Of a stretch of 64,000 bases of DNA, positions 39,641-49,531 are shown in pieces. The notes below the pieces were generated by a model. It was not told the origin of the DNA. It saw nothing but the letters and a program-made list of their open reading frames with translations, and ran no database searches. Numbering within the stretch: the stretch's first letter is position 1; each line of letters begins with the position of its first letter. Both the position numbers and the translations under genes were made by a program. Origin of the DNA: Cryomorphaceae bacterium (lineage in GTDB: Bacteria; Bacteroidota; Bacteroidia; Flavobacteriales_D; Parvicellaceae); NCBI GenBank assembly GCA_905182525.1, contig CAJJBV010000001.1, forward strand, positions 431,942 through 495,941, in the 5' to 3' direction.

Positions 39641-40159
39641 ATGAACAAAAAAATTACTATAATTTTTCTATCACTTTTGTTTTTTCAAATTTCATGTACA
39701 CCCCCTAGAAATATAAAATGGATAGGTAATCCACAAAGAAATATTAGCGGGAACTATACTTATAAGACTGAATGTGCTGGTGTAGAGGGGGATGGATCTC
39801 AGACTGTAATTGCTTGGGGAAATGGAAGAAATAGATTTGATGCAACTGAACAAGCAAAAAAAAATGCAGTAAGAGATGTTATTTTTCAAGGTATAAAAGA
39901 AGGTAAGGACGGTTGTAATACAATTGCAATATTGAATGAAGTCAATGTACGTCAGAAGAATGATGATTATTTTAATTTATTTTTCAAAGACGACGGAGAA
40001 TATTTAAATTTTGTTTCGCTAAGAGATGAAAGAATAGGTAATAAAATTATAAGGGATCGAAAAAGTGGTAGAAAAAGTATTTCTCATAGCATCATGATTA
40101 GGGTAGATAGGCCTAATTTAAAATCGAAATTTATCAAAGATGGTATTCTTAAAAAGTAA
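39641..40159 (+). CDS. Lipoprotein, paralogue of the preceding gene, function unknown
   Basis: The 172-residue product begins with a lipoprotein signal (M-N-K-K-I-T-I-I-F-L-S-L-L-F-F-Q-I-S-C, Cys 19). It shares T-E-Q-A-K-K-N-A-V-R-D-V-I-F-Q-G-I and Y-F-N-L-F-F-K-D-D-G-E-Y-L-N-F-V-S-L with the gene before it. The preceding copy has a plain secretion signal, so one member of the pair is predicted to be lipid-anchored and the other soluble or otherwise attached. The function is unknown. The DUF6175 gene follows after 10 bases. Confidence 0.7.
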   Translation: MNKKITIIFLSLLFFQISCTPPRNIKWIGNPQRNISGNYTYKTECAGVEGDGSQTVIAWGNGRNRFDATEQAKKNAVRDVIFQGIKEGKDGCNTIAILNEVNVRQKNDDYFNLFFKDDGEYLNFVSLRDERIGNKIIRDRKSGRKSISHSIMIRVDRPNLKSKFIKDGILKK

Positions 40160-40169
40160 ATAACACATT

Positions 40170-41120
40170 ATGAAAAGTAAAATAATCTCAATATTTGTTC
40201 TTCTATTTATATCAATAAATTTAATATTTTCTCAAGCTAAAAAACCTTCGATTATGATTGTTCCTATGGATAATTGGATGCAAGAAAACGGTTTTATGAC
40301 AAAAATAAATAGCATGGGCGAAGAGATCTCATATCCTGACTATAGAAAGGCAACTTTAGAAAATAGTGACTTAATAAATGTTATTTCGAAAGTTGGCGAA
40401 CTAATGTCTGAAAGAGGTTTCCCTACAAAAGATCTTGAAGCCTCATTAAAGTCAATTGAAGCCCAACAAGCAGAAGATGCAATGCTGTCTAGCAAAAGTG
40501 GTGCTGAGACATCTGAATCTCCAATAGACAGACTTAAAAAGGTTGCAAAAGCTGATATATGGATGCAAGTAAATTGGAAAGTTATTACTAAAGGTCCTAA
40601 AAAGAAAGTTGATTTCACTATAAGAGGGATAGATGCTTATACAAATAACCAAGTTGCAACATCATCTGGGACTGGTGAATTTGCAATGGGTGTTGAGCCG
40701 GTTGAATTATTAAGAGAAGCAATTTTAGCAAATCTTGATTTATTTAATGGACAATTACTGTCACACTTTGATGACATGTTTGAAAATGGAAGAGTCATAT
40801 CTTTTAGAATTAAAGTATGGGATGACTGGGATTACGACTTAGAAACAGAAGAATTTGGTAATGAAGAATTAGGTATATTAATTGAAGACTGGATGGGTGA
40901 CAATACAGTTAATAATAAATTTAGTACAGTTGACGCTACTGAATCAATGATGTTTTTTGATCAAGTTAGAATTCCTCTTTTTAACGAAAAAGGTAGAGCA
41001 ATTGATGCTAGAAGATGGGGTAATGGATTAAGAAAATATTTAAAAACAGAATTTGAAATAGAATCAAAATTAATGTCTCAAGGGCTGGGACAAGTTCAAC
41101 TAATTCTTGGTAGCAAATAA
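40170..41120 (+). CDS. DUF6175 family secreted protein
   Basis: The 316-residue product has a signal peptide (ending L-I-F-S-Q) and then K-K-P-S-I-M-I-V-P-M-D-N-W-M-Q-E-N-G-F, the opening I associate with DUF6175 proteins of Bacteroidota. A middle section, A-D-I-W-M-Q-V-N-W-K-V (about residues 128-138), and a C-terminal W-G-N-G-L-R-K-Y-L are also typical. The family has no established function. It is the fourth gene of the operon, 11 bases before the last gene. Confidence 0.7.
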   Translation: MKSKIISIFVLLFISINLIFSQAKKPSIMIVPMDNWMQENGFMTKINSMGEEISYPDYRKATLENSDLINVISKVGELMSERGFPTKDLEASLKSIEAQQAEDAMLSSKSGAETSESPIDRLKKVAKADIWMQVNWKVITKGPKKKVDFTIRGIDAYTNNQVATSSGTGEFAMGVEPVELLREAILANLDLFNGQLLSHFDDMFENGRVISFRIKVWDDWDYDLETEEFGNEELGILIEDWMGDNTVNNKFSTVDATESMMFFDQVRIPLFNEKGRAIDARRWGNGLRKYLKTEFEIESKLMSQGLGQVQLILGSK

Positions 41121-41131
41121 TTTAAAAGGTT

Positions 41132-42085
41132 ATGAAAAAATTAAATTTAATTATAATTATAACGGCACTATTTTTCAACAGCATTTATTCTCAAGAAGAA
41201 AGTAATGAAGCTGATAAAAATAGAATAGTCCTAAGTGCATATCTTCCAAACAGTTTTGAAAATATACCATCCTCAGCAAGAAATATATTACAAAGGAAAT
41301 TAGATAATATCGTAATTAAAAACAGCCTTGCGGGAATTAATTTTTCAAACAGATTTATACTTACAGCAAATATTGATATTGCAAATAAAAACATTACTCC
41401 AACAGCTCCTCCAATGTATGCATATACTTTTGATGTTACATTTGTAATAGGGGATGGTGTTTCAGGAATAAAATTTTCGAGTGCAACAAAAACAATTAAA
41501 GGTGTTGGTAAAACAGAAGATGTTGCATTTATTCAAGCAGTAAAAGCTATAAAAGCTAAAGATGATATCTATTCATCGATGATTGAAGAGGGAAAAAATA
41601 AAATTATTAATTATTTTAATAATCAATGTGATTTTATAATTAAGGAAGCTCAAGGTCTAGCTGATCAAAATAGGTATGAAGAAGCATTGTTTAAATTATT
41701 TAGTGTTCCTCAAGTTTCCAAAGAATGTTATGATAAATGTATTGACAATATTAAACCTATGTATCAAAAGCATATTGATAGACAATGTGCAATGTTGCTA
41801 ATAAGAGCAAAAGGTATATGGAATGCCAATCAAAATTATGAAGCTGCTAAAAAAGCTGCAGAGATATTAGCTAGTATAGAGCCTAACTCTTCATGTTTTT
41901 CTGATGTACAAACACTTTTTGATGAGATTTCTACAAGGATTAGAACTATAGATTCAAGAGAATGGGATTATAAACTAAAAGAATTAAACCAAGTAAGTGA
42001 ATTGATTAATGCCTATAATAATATTGGTGTAGCTTGGGGAGAAAATCAACCAGAAAACACATATAATTTAAGAGGCTGGTTCTAA
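41132..42085 (+). CDS. Secreted protein with C-terminal helical (TPR-like) region, function unknown
   Basis: The 317-residue product has a signal peptide (ending S-I-Y-S-Q). Residues about 30-155 form an alpha/beta domain containing F-D-V-T-F-V-I-G-D-G-V-S-G-I-K-F and A-F-I-Q-A-V-K-A-I-K-A. Residues about 165-300 are helical with TPR-like character: Q-N-R-Y-E-E-A-L-F-K-L-F and N-Q-N-Y-E-A-A-K-K-A-A-E-I-L, and several Cys. It closes the envelope operon. A role in assembling the other operon products is only a guess. Confidence 0.65.
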   Translation: MKKLNLIIIITALFFNSIYSQEESNEADKNRIVLSAYLPNSFENIPSSARNILQRKLDNIVIKNSLAGINFSNRFILTANIDIANKNITPTAPPMYAYTFDVTFVIGDGVSGIKFSSATKTIKGVGKTEDVAFIQAVKAIKAKDDIYSSMIEEGKNKIINYFNNQCDFIIKEAQGLADQNRYEEALFKLFSVPQVSKECYDKCIDNIKPMYQKHIDRQCAMLLIRAKGIWNANQNYEAAKKAAEILASIEPNSSCFSDVQTLFDEISTRIRTIDSREWDYKLKELNQVSELINAYNNIGVAWGENQPENTYNLRGWF

Positions 42086-42194
42086 TTTTAATCAACGTTT
42101 ATTATTTAGTATTTCAATAATCGTTTTCACTTTGAACTAAATAAATTCTAAATATCTATTTTAAAATTATTGCTTTAAATATTTATAGAATATA

Positions 42195-42674
42195 ATGAAG
42201 GCAGCTACCGTAAAAGCTATTAAGGAAGAACTGAACATGCGTTCTAGAGAAGAACTTGTAGAGTTGTGCTTAAGTCTTTCAAAATTTAAAAAGGAAAATA
42301 AAGAGCTACTCACCTATTTACTTTACGAAGTTAGCGACGAGCTTTCTTTTATTAATAGTATCAAAGATGAAATAGACTTAGCATTTAAAGAAATAAATCG
42401 AACAAGTTATTACTACTTAAAAAAAAGTATCAGGAAAATATTAAGAAACACAAAGAAAAATATTCGTTACTCTAAAAAAAAACAAACTGAGGTTGAATTA
42501 ATTCTGTTCTACTGCAATAAATTAAAAAACTTAAGTCCACCTATTTCTAAAAGTATACCTCTAACTAGAATTTTTGAAAGAGAGATTCTAAGAGTAGAAA
42601 AAATAGTTACCAAACTCGATGCTGACCTTCAATATGACTATGGAAATGAAATAGAAATAATTCGAAATGAATAA
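42195..42674 (+). CDS. Conserved hypothetical cytoplasmic protein
   Basis: The 159-residue product is predicted to be cytoplasmic and helical, with no signal peptide. It is basic in the middle (K-K-S-I-R-K-I-L-R-N-T-K-K-N-I-R-Y-S-K-K-K, about residues 75-95, given here in part), with an N terminus M-K-A-A-T-V-K-A-I-K-E-E-L. I know similar proteins only as hypotheticals in Flavobacteriales. No operon partner is clear; the next gene has its own promoter with an operator. Confidence 0.6.
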   Translation: MKAATVKAIKEELNMRSREELVELCLSLSKFKKENKELLTYLLYEVSDELSFINSIKDEIDLAFKEINRTSYYYLKKSIRKILRNTKKNIRYSKKKQTEVELILFYCNKLKNLSPPISKSIPLTRIFEREILRVEKIVTKLDADLQYDYGNEIEIIRNE

Positions 42675-42689
42675 AATACATTAAATTAA

Positions 42690-42704
42690 TGCAACTATGT
42701 TGCA
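42690..42704 (+). promoter_or_regulatory. Zur/Fur-type operator upstream of the receptor operon
   Basis: TGCAACTATGTTGCA is a palindrome with 6-base arms. Its TTG (42700-42702) sits 20 bases before the -7 box at 42723, so the site covers the -33 element and binding would block transcription. The same arms recur before the SEC-C gene. Because the operon contains a Fur-family gene, autoregulation is the simplest reading. Confidence 0.65.
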
Positions 42705-42722
42705 ATTAGATGGTTTAAATTA

Positions 42723-42730
42723 TATATTTG
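42723..42730 (+). promoter_or_regulatory. TAnnTTTG -7 box of the receptor operon
   Basis: TATATTTG matches the consensus. The paired TTG lies inside the palindrome 20 bases upstream, and the lipoprotein ATG is 21 bases downstream. Confidence 0.6.
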
Positions 42731-42750
42731 CAAAAATTAAATTTTAAGCT

Positions 42751-43323
42751 ATGAAACTAAAAAACCTTTTAATATTATCAATAATTGGATTTGTATCTTT
42801 TTCTTCTTGTAAAAAAGACGATCCAGTTACACCTGTTATTCCAAATGAACAAGAAGTTATAACTACTCTTAATTATACTCTTACAAATGCTTTTGATAGC
42901 ACTGACGTTGTTACATTAACATTTGTAGACTTAGATGGTGATGGTGGTACTGCGCCAACTATTACAGGGGGAAGTTTAAATGCAAATAAAACTTACAATG
43001 GTACAATGGAATTACTTGATGAAACTGATCCTGCTGATGTAGAAGATATTACAGAAGAAGTCTTAGAAGAGGATGAAGACCATCAATTCTTTTTCTCAGC
43101 TGCATCTATTACAGTTAATTACAGTGATGTAGACACCAATAATAATCCTGTTGGGCTACAAACAATTTTAAATGCTGGAGAGTGCTGGATTAGATACCCT
43201 TAAAATTACACTAATTCACGAACCAAACAAAGACGCAATGGGGGTTTCAGATGGTGACAGTGGCTAGACGCTGGTGGAGAAACAGATATTGAAGTGTCAT
43301 TTCCAATAAATGTTGTACAGTAA
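42751..43323 (+). pseudogene. Small acidic lipoprotein of the zinc-receptor operon, two frameshifts
   Basis: The product has a lipoprotein signal (ending F-S-S-C, Cys 20) and a beta-rich domain with D-L-D-G-D-G-G-T-A-P and an acidic, His-containing stretch E-E-V-L-E-E-D-E-D-H-Q. The first frame stops at 43203, but the reading continues in a second frame near 43185 (D-T-L-K-I-T-L-I-H-E-P-N-K) and a third near 43265 (D-A-G-G-E-T-D-I-E-V-S-F). It then stops at 43321-43323, overlapping the start of the receptor gene. Such lipoproteins accompany ZnuD-like receptors in Flavobacteriia; metal binding is inferred from the context. Confidence 0.65.
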
Positions 43324-45666
43324 TTTAAAATTATTACTTTTTGTCTGCTTATTTATAGTATTTAATTTACAGGCTCAAAATTGCAATAATTATATTAAGG
43401 GTAGGGTGTTCGATGATGGAACTTCTTTACCCTTATCTTTTGTTAATATATTAATACAGGAAAGTTTAATAGGAACAACATCTGATAAGGATGGATTTTT
43501 TATTTTGGACAACTTATGTCAAGGGGAAATTCATTTAATAATTTCTCATATTGGATGTGACCCAAAAAAAATACTTATTGATTTAAAAAAGGATACTATA
43601 TTAAGAATTCCAATGCCACATACTCTTTTGGGAACTATTGTTGTTGAAGGTGAACAACAAACAATTCTGACTTTCAATCAACTCTTCATTGAATAGGACT
43701 ACAATTGAAAACAATAGCTAATAAAACTCTGGGTGGATTAATTGAAAACGAGTCTGGAGTTAACCTAATGAAAAACGGAAGTGGAATTTCAAAACCAATA
43801 GTTCATGGTTTATATGGAAATAGGTTCAAAATCATAAACAACGACATCATTCAAAGTGGTCAGGTTTGGGGAAATGGTCATGCCCCCGAAATAGATCCTT
43901 TAAGTGCAGATAAAATTACGATTATTAAAGGGGCTAGTGCAATTGAGTATGGAGCTGGTAATTTAGGAAGTGTAGTATTACTAGAACAAAAAAAAATTGA
44001 AAAAGAACCACATCTTCATGGCCAAACAAATTATACTTATGAATCAAATGGAAGAGGAAATAATGTAAACTTAAGATTAGAAAAATATTCTAGATGTTTT
44101 GCCTGGAGAATCAATGGAACTTTAAAAAAATATGGTGACAAAAAATCTTCTACTTACTTTTTAAATAATACTGGATATCAAGAAGCAAATTTTTCTTTAA
44201 CACTTCAAAAATCTTGGAAGGAAAAGCTATTCTTGGATATATATGCAAGTACATTTAACACTAGAGCTTGGTATATTAAGAGGTTCTCAAGTTGGAAATA
44301 TTACTGCATTGAACAATGCGCTTAATGCAGAAATACCTGATAAAACTGACTCTTTATTCAGTATAACATAGATGCTCCAAAACAAGAAATAAATCACCAT
44401 TTAGCTAAATTTAAGTTGAAATATTTTTTTAACGAAAACAATTCAATTATATTTTTAGTTTGCAGGTCAACTTAATCATCGCAAAGAATTTGACTTAGAA
44501 GAGCTGGAAGAAGTGATATCCCTTCTCTTGACTTATTACAATACACATATAATTCTGAACTTAAATATACACATTCATTCAAAAATTCATGGAAATTCAA
44601 AGTTGGTAATCAAAATATTATTACTAATAATACTAACGATCCAAATACATGGATTTTACCCTTGATTCCAGACTATAATAATTGGAAAAATGGACTTTTC
44701 ACCACATTATCCAGAAAAAAAAGAAAACTAATTTTAAAATTGGTTTTAGGTATGATGCTGAACTCCAAAAAGTAGCGGAAATTAGCAATGATTTACCTAG
44801 AAGGATTATTAGGTATGAAAATAATTTTCATAATATTAGTGGATTGAGTTCTATTAAATTTAGTATGACATCTAAACAATCATTAACTATTAATAGTGGC
44901 TATTCTGAAAGAAATCCAGGAATAAATGAATTATATAGCTTTGGATTACACCAAGGAGTTAGCGGATTAGAAGAAGGAACTTTAAATTTAAAAAAAGAAA
45001 AAGCATTAAAAAACACTTTAGAATATATTTGGTACCCATCTTCTAACTTTAGCATTAATACTCTTATTTATCACCAATCCTTCAATGGTTTTATCAATTT
45101 GATTCCAAAGCAAAAAGAGAACGCTAGATGGAGAATTAGTAAATGAAATAAGAACTACTATAAGAGGAGCTTTCCCTGTATTTAAGTATCAACAAACTAA
45201 TGCCAATATTTATGGTTTTGATATTTCATCACAGTTTTCTACAGGAAATTCAATTTTTGGATTAATAAAATATAGTTTTCTAAGAGGCCAAGATGTCAAA
45301 AATAAAATTCCACTTATTTACATGCCATCCAACAGTATTTTTGGAAGTTTAAAATATCAAATAAAGAAAAGTAAGATACTTAACAAAGGAAAATTTGAAA
45401 ATACTGAAATTGAAATTAACAATAGATTTGTTTTTGAGCAGAAAAATATTCTTATTGGTCAAGATTTTGTTTCTCCCCCATCAAGTTATAATTTATTTGG
45501 TTTAAAGTTTTCTACTAATTTAATTCTCCCCCATTACAAAATCAGATTTTTTACTAAATTCAATAACTTATTTAATGTTAAATACCGCGATTATTTAAAT
45601 AGACAAAGATATTTTGCAAATGATTTAGGTTTAAGTGTAATTATTGGTTTAAATTTTAAATTTTAA
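43310..45666 (+). pseudogene. ZnuD-like TonB-dependent receptor, multiply frameshifted
   Basis: Read across frames, the gene has a signal peptide (ending L-Q-A-Q), a CarboxypepD_reg-like domain (I-K-G-R-V-F-D-D-G-T), a plug and a barrel ending G-L-N-F-K-F at 45666. The plug part contains H-G-L-Y-G-N-R, W-G-N-G-H-A-P-E-I-D-P-L and I-K-G-A-S-A-I-E-Y-G-A-G-N-L-G, the signature of the zinc/copper receptor group in Bacteroidota. Frame changes occur near 43690, 44290, several times in 44325-44690, and near 45130. It lies between the small lipoprotein and the Fur-family gene. If the breaks are real, the operon lacks a working receptor while keeping its regulator. Confidence 0.8.
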
Positions 45667-45679
45667 TTACCTTAATATT

Positions 45680-46093
45680 ATGAATACTACTAATCTTAGT
45701 GATCTTTTGAAGAAAAGAGGACTAAAAGCTACAGTTAATAGGGTTAATTTATTGGAGAAAATGCAAAAACATGGCTCTGCAATGGGGTACTCATCAATTC
45801 AAAACGAAATGAAACCTATTGATAGAGTTACTCTTTACAGAATATTAGAAAGTTTAAAAGAAAAAGGCGTTATTCATAAAGCATTTCAGGAAAATAATGA
45901 AACCTATTATGCTATTTGTGGAACTACATGCGACACTGATACGCATAGCCATGAACATATTCATTTTAAATGTTCCAATTGCAGCTCTGTTACCTGCGTT
46001 GAACAAGTGAAATCTATTAATATTAAAATTCCTAATTACGAAATTCACGATTTTTCTATAAATGCTACAGGGCTATGTTTCAATTGTAATTGA
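45680..46093 (+). CDS. Fur family transcriptional repressor, probably Zur-like
   Basis: The 137-residue product has an N-terminal winged helix (G-L-K-A-T-V-N-R-V-N-L-L, residues about 14-25; D-R-V-T-L-Y-R-I-L recognition helix, about 48-56). A His-rich metal region H-S-H-E-H-I-H-F-K-C (about 89-98) and the structural zinc pairs C-S-N-C and C-F-N-C follow. Fur-family proteins bind palindromes when loaded with metal. Its place 13 bases after a ZnuD-like receptor gene, and the matching palindromes before metal genes nearby, suggest zinc sensing (Zur), but Fe is not excluded. Confidence 0.85.
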   Translation: MNTTNLSDLLKKRGLKATVNRVNLLEKMQKHGSAMGYSSIQNEMKPIDRVTLYRILESLKEKGVIHKAFQENNETYYAICGTTCDTDTHSHEHIHFKCSNCSSVTCVEQVKSINIKIPNYEIHDFSINATGLCFNCN

Positions 46094-46195
46094 AAAAATA
46101 AGTGACGAAATTTTAATAAAAATTGTATTTGACTCACTTAAATCTTTTTAAATTAAATAAATATTATATTTAAATTGTAATAAATTATATAAGCT

Positions 46196-47608
46196 ATGTT
46201 ATTTAACTCTTTTGAGTTCCTTTTGTTTTTTATCACAGTTGCATTCACTTATTTTATATTAAAGGACAAATGGAGGTGGGCATTACTTTTAGGAGCAAGC
46301 TATTTCTTTTATGGAAGTTGGAATATTTCTTATTTAATTCTTATACTACTTTCAACTGTAACTACATTCTACAGCGGAATTCTAATTGAGAAAATACCTT
46401 CTCAAAAAAAAAATATTACATTTTCGAGCCTGGCAATTAATTTAGGCATCTTATTTTTTTTTAAATACTACAACTTTTTTGCAACTACAGTAAATAGTTT
46501 AAATGAAGATACTTTACCATTTTTTGATTCTTTATTACCTGTTGTAGGGATTTCTTTCTATACTTTTCAGGCATTAAGCTATACTATGGATGTATATAAT
46601 GGCAAAATTAAATCACAAAAACACATTGGGAAATATGCTCTATTTGTTTCTTTTTTCCCTCAGTTAGTTGCTGGTCCAATAGAAAAAGCATCTAATCTTT
46701 TACCACAGTTTTCTGAAAATAAAATATTTAATTATGATAGGGTTCGTAGTGGGCTTTTATTAATTGTTTGGGGAATATTTAAAAAAGTAGTTATTGCAGA
46801 TAGAATTGGAATTTTTGTATCTGAAGTTTATAATGCTCCATCAGAAAGCTACGGCGTAATTAATATAATAGCTACAATATTGTTTTCATTTCAATTATAT
46901 TTAGATTTTTCTTCCTACTCTGAAATTGCCATTGGTTCAGCAAGAATTTTCGGCTATAAATTGTCCATAAACTTTATACGTCCTTATTTATCAGTTAGTT
47001 TTAAAGATTTTTGGAGAAGATGGCATATTACTCTTAATGCTTGGTTTTTTGAATATCTATATCTTCCTCTTGGAGGAAATAAGAAAAAAGGAATAACAAC
47101 AATTCGAAATATTATTATAATCTTTCTTGTAAGTGGGCTTTGGCACGGTGCTTCATGGAATTTTGTTATTTGGGGCGGAATTAACAGTATTTATTTAGTT
47201 GTAATTGACCGATTTCTACAATCTAAAAAGAAAAAAAAGAAAAAATTATTTGGAAAAATATTTTTCGGAACTTTAATCATGCTTCTGTGGTCTGCATCTT
47301 TAGTTTTTTTTAGAGCTAATACTTTTGAAGATGCATTGACAATTTACAGTAATATGAATTTTTCTGGAATTGAGAATTTATATGATTTTGGACTCAATGA
47401 ATTGACCTTTAAAATAACTATTAGATTACTTATTCTTGTTTATGTAATAGAACTTTTTCAAGAACTGGGTTTTACAGAAAATAAAATATTTAATGCACCA
47501 ATAATAATAAGGTGGCTCATATATTTGATTCTTTCACTAAGCACACTATATTTTGGAGCATACGGTTTAGACTCTTCAGATTCATCTTTTATTTATTTCC
47601 AATTTTAA
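46196..47608 (+). CDS. MBOAT family O-acyltransferase (AlgI-like)
   Basis: The 470-residue membrane protein has about ten hydrophobic segments and the MBOAT core: F-W-R-R-W-H-I-T-L-N-A-W (about residues 275-286), Y-L-P-L-G-G-N-K-K-K-G and S-G-L-W-H-G-A-S-W-N-F-V-I-W-G-G with the catalytic His. AlgI-type enzymes move acyl groups across the membrane for polysaccharide or lipid O-acylation. The SGNH-like gene starts 4 bases downstream, a usual partnership in which the second protein completes the transfer. The modified polymer is not encoded nearby. Confidence 0.92.
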   Translation: MLFNSFEFLLFFITVAFTYFILKDKWRWALLLGASYFFYGSWNISYLILILLSTVTTFYSGILIEKIPSQKKNITFSSLAINLGILFFFKYYNFFATTVNSLNEDTLPFFDSLLPVVGISFYTFQALSYTMDVYNGKIKSQKHIGKYALFVSFFPQLVAGPIEKASNLLPQFSENKIFNYDRVRSGLLLIVWGIFKKVVIADRIGIFVSEVYNAPSESYGVINIIATILFSFQLYLDFSSYSEIAIGSARIFGYKLSINFIRPYLSVSFKDFWRRWHITLNAWFFEYLYLPLGGNKKKGITTIRNIIIIFLVSGLWHGASWNFVIWGGINSIYLVVIDRFLQSKKKKKKKLFGKIFFGTLIMLLWSASLVFFRANTFEDALTIYSNMNFSGIENLYDFGLNELTFKITIRLLILVYVIELFQELGFTENKIFNAPIIIRWLIYLILSLSTLYFGAYGLDSSDSSFIYFQF

Positions 47609-47612
47609 GATT

Positions 47613-49070
47613 ATGAAAAGAATTACTATTAAGTTTTTTATTATCTCTTCCATAATAATTGCTGTTGTTCTAAAAATAGAAAGTACAAATGCTTTTAACC
47701 CAATAAGCGGAACAGATCTCTACACACATGCTAGATGGAATTCAATATACGACTTAACTGAAAAAGATACAATTGATGTTTTAATCATGGGTAATTCTAG
47801 AAGTTATAATGGTATAAACCCTAAACAGCTGTCATGTGCTACTTCTTCATTATCCTTTATTATTGGTGCCCCTGGAACTACTTTTAAAGACACTTACTTT
47901 AGTTTTAAAGAAATTTTAAAACGAACAAAACCAAAGCTATTAGTCATTGAAACATATTGTATAAATAATTTTAGTTATACAAATAGTTCTGGAACTCTTC
48001 AATCTATTTTGAAAAGCTTTAGTGCTAAGATTAATTTTAAATCTAAACTGGAGTCTACACCATTTTTATTTGAGGTTAATGACTGGCCTTATGCATGGCT
48101 AACAAGTATAAGAAATCATAATTACATATTTGATGAAAAACAAAATCTACAAGAGAATATTGAAAAAACTCCTCAAATAGAAGAAAGTATAAAAAAGGGA
48201 AGTGATAATAAATATGTAGGAAAATACCAATTGTATCTAGGTAAATACAATGGAAATAGCGGACTTAAAAAAAAGGTCATTGAAAGATATAAAAAAGAAG
48301 GTCCTTTAACTGATGGTGCTAAGAGATTCGTAAGTGATACTCATAAAGAATATCTTAAAAAACTTAATACCCTCTGTTTAGAAAATAATGTAGAATTAAT
48401 GTTTCTAACAATTCCTGTATATAGTGGAAGCATTAAAAATCATGATGTATTTAGAAACTATTTTGGAAAAATAATTAAACCACTAAATCGAAATTGGTTG
48501 GATCTGCAAAACAATTATGACTTTCTTCCCTCTCATTTTGATAATGTATATAAGGCAGCACATCATACAACAGCAGATGGAAGTTTTGCCTGTACAAAAA
48601 AACTTGTTGATTTCATAGATAATAAATACCAAGATTTAATTCCCTCAAGAAAATCTGAAAAATCTTGGTTAGAAAAATTTTATAACACTGAAGAATACTT
48701 CCCATACCATTCCGCTATAAACAATGATAAAAAAGTAATTAAGCTAATTGAAAATAAAAATGTTGATGGAATAATAGTTAAAGAATGTGCCTACACTAGC
48801 ATTACACAAAAATATGGAATTATTTGGGGCAAAACTATACTTAACGATAGTCTTAATATAAATTTAAAAAACTATAATCTTGGGTTAATTGCTAAAGTAA
48901 AAATGGATGGTGAAGTAAAAAATATTCAAATAATAATTCCATATAGCGATATTTATTCTAATGGTAAAAAAATAGTTTTTCTTACAAGAACCAAACCCCT
49001 CGAAATTCAGCAACTTTACAGAGCGAGTTTTATAGAAAATAAGAAAAAAAATTCAGAAGAATCAATATAA
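47613..49070 (+). CDS. SGNH-like (AlgJ/AlgX-type) acylation partner protein
   Basis: The 485-residue product has an N-terminal membrane anchor (about residues 7-22). The SGNH nucleophile motif is D-V-L-I-M-G-N-S-R-S-Y-N-G-I (about 51-64), and a possible C-terminal catalytic pair lies in the region H-H-T-T-A-D-G-S-F-A (about 314-323). The MBOAT neighbour and this layout suggest a periplasmic O-acyltransferase that receives acyl groups from the membrane partner. The C-terminal 130 residues are unassigned. The gene is 4 bases after the MBOAT gene, so the two are coupled. Confidence 0.65.
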   Translation: MKRITIKFFIISSIIIAVVLKIESTNAFNPISGTDLYTHARWNSIYDLTEKDTIDVLIMGNSRSYNGINPKQLSCATSSLSFIIGAPGTTFKDTYFSFKEILKRTKPKLLVIETYCINNFSYTNSSGTLQSILKSFSAKINFKSKLESTPFLFEVNDWPYAWLTSIRNHNYIFDEKQNLQENIEKTPQIEESIKKGSDNKYVGKYQLYLGKYNGNSGLKKKVIERYKKEGPLTDGAKRFVSDTHKEYLKKLNTLCLENNVELMFLTIPVYSGSIKNHDVFRNYFGKIIKPLNRNWLDLQNNYDFLPSHFDNVYKAAHHTTADGSFACTKKLVDFIDNKYQDLIPSRKSEKSWLEKFYNTEEYFPYHSAINNDKKVIKLIENKNVDGIIVKECAYTSITQKYGIIWGKTILNDSLNINLKNYNLGLIAKVKMDGEVKNIQIIIPYSDIYSNGKKIVFLTRTKPLEIQQLYRASFIENKKKNSEESI

Positions 49071-49246
49071 AAACACAGTATAATTTCGTTTTAAGTATAA
49101 GATGTCTTACCAATCATTTGGTACAACTAAATTCTTTTATTCAAAAAAAAACAGAGGATATTTCAATTAAATACAATTATTTTGGAAGGTTATTGTACTA
49201 GTTAAAAGAGTTTTCCTCTGCTTTCACAACAAATATATAATAAATA

Positions 49247-49263
49247 ACGCAACAGGGTTGCGT
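49247..49263 (+). promoter_or_regulatory. Variant Zur-type operator upstream of the small protein/HELLH pair
   Basis: ACGCAAC-AGG-GTTGCGT is a perfect palindrome with 7-base arms, one base different per arm from the TGCAAC/GTTGCA sites. Its TTG (49258-49260) lies 19 bases before TAACTTTA at 49280, a near-consensus -7 box, the same geometry as the other two sites. Bases 49071-49246 hold no gene. Confidence 0.45.
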
Positions 49264-49360
49264 TTCATAAAAAAAAATATAACTTTAAATGATAAATTAT
49301 TAATCATACTAGCTAGTTCATGAAGAATATTAATTTTCAAGCTAGTCAAAAACAAAAAAA

Positions 49361-49531
49361 ATGAAAGATAAATTAAGTTTTTACGATGTAAAAAGTAAAT
49401 CAAAATTTGATGCAAATGAGTACGATGTAAGAGAAAAAAACGGCAGATATTTTGCTGTAACTAAATCTCAAAGTGGTTCTCATGAGTGTTGGAGAGTATT
49501 ATCTAAAGTTGATGCTGAACGTCTTAAATAA
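49361..49531 (+). CDS. Small conserved protein, 56 residues, function unknown
   Basis: The frame from 49361 reads M-K-D-K-L-S-F-Y-D-V-K-S-K-S-K-F and ends V-L-S-K-V-D-A-E-R-L-K. It is mixed-charge, with a single Cys (H-E-C-W-R-V-L), and has no signal peptide. I recall similar short Flavobacteriia proteins but no function. It lies about 73 bases downstream of a near-consensus -7 box and overlaps the next gene by 20 bases. It is shorter than many gene-calling cut-offs and easy to miss. Confidence 0.6.
   Translation: MKDKLSFYDVKSKSKFDANEYDVREKNGRYFAVTKSQSGSHECWRVLSKVDAERLK

Noticed and set aside
43204..45321. Separate small genes inside the ZnuD-like receptor region
   Set aside because: Each open stretch matches a successive part of one receptor; none has its own signal or start context.
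49224..49415. Minus-strand 63-codon frame
   Set aside because: It crosses the palindrome and the start of the 56-residue gene and has no start context or homology that I can see.
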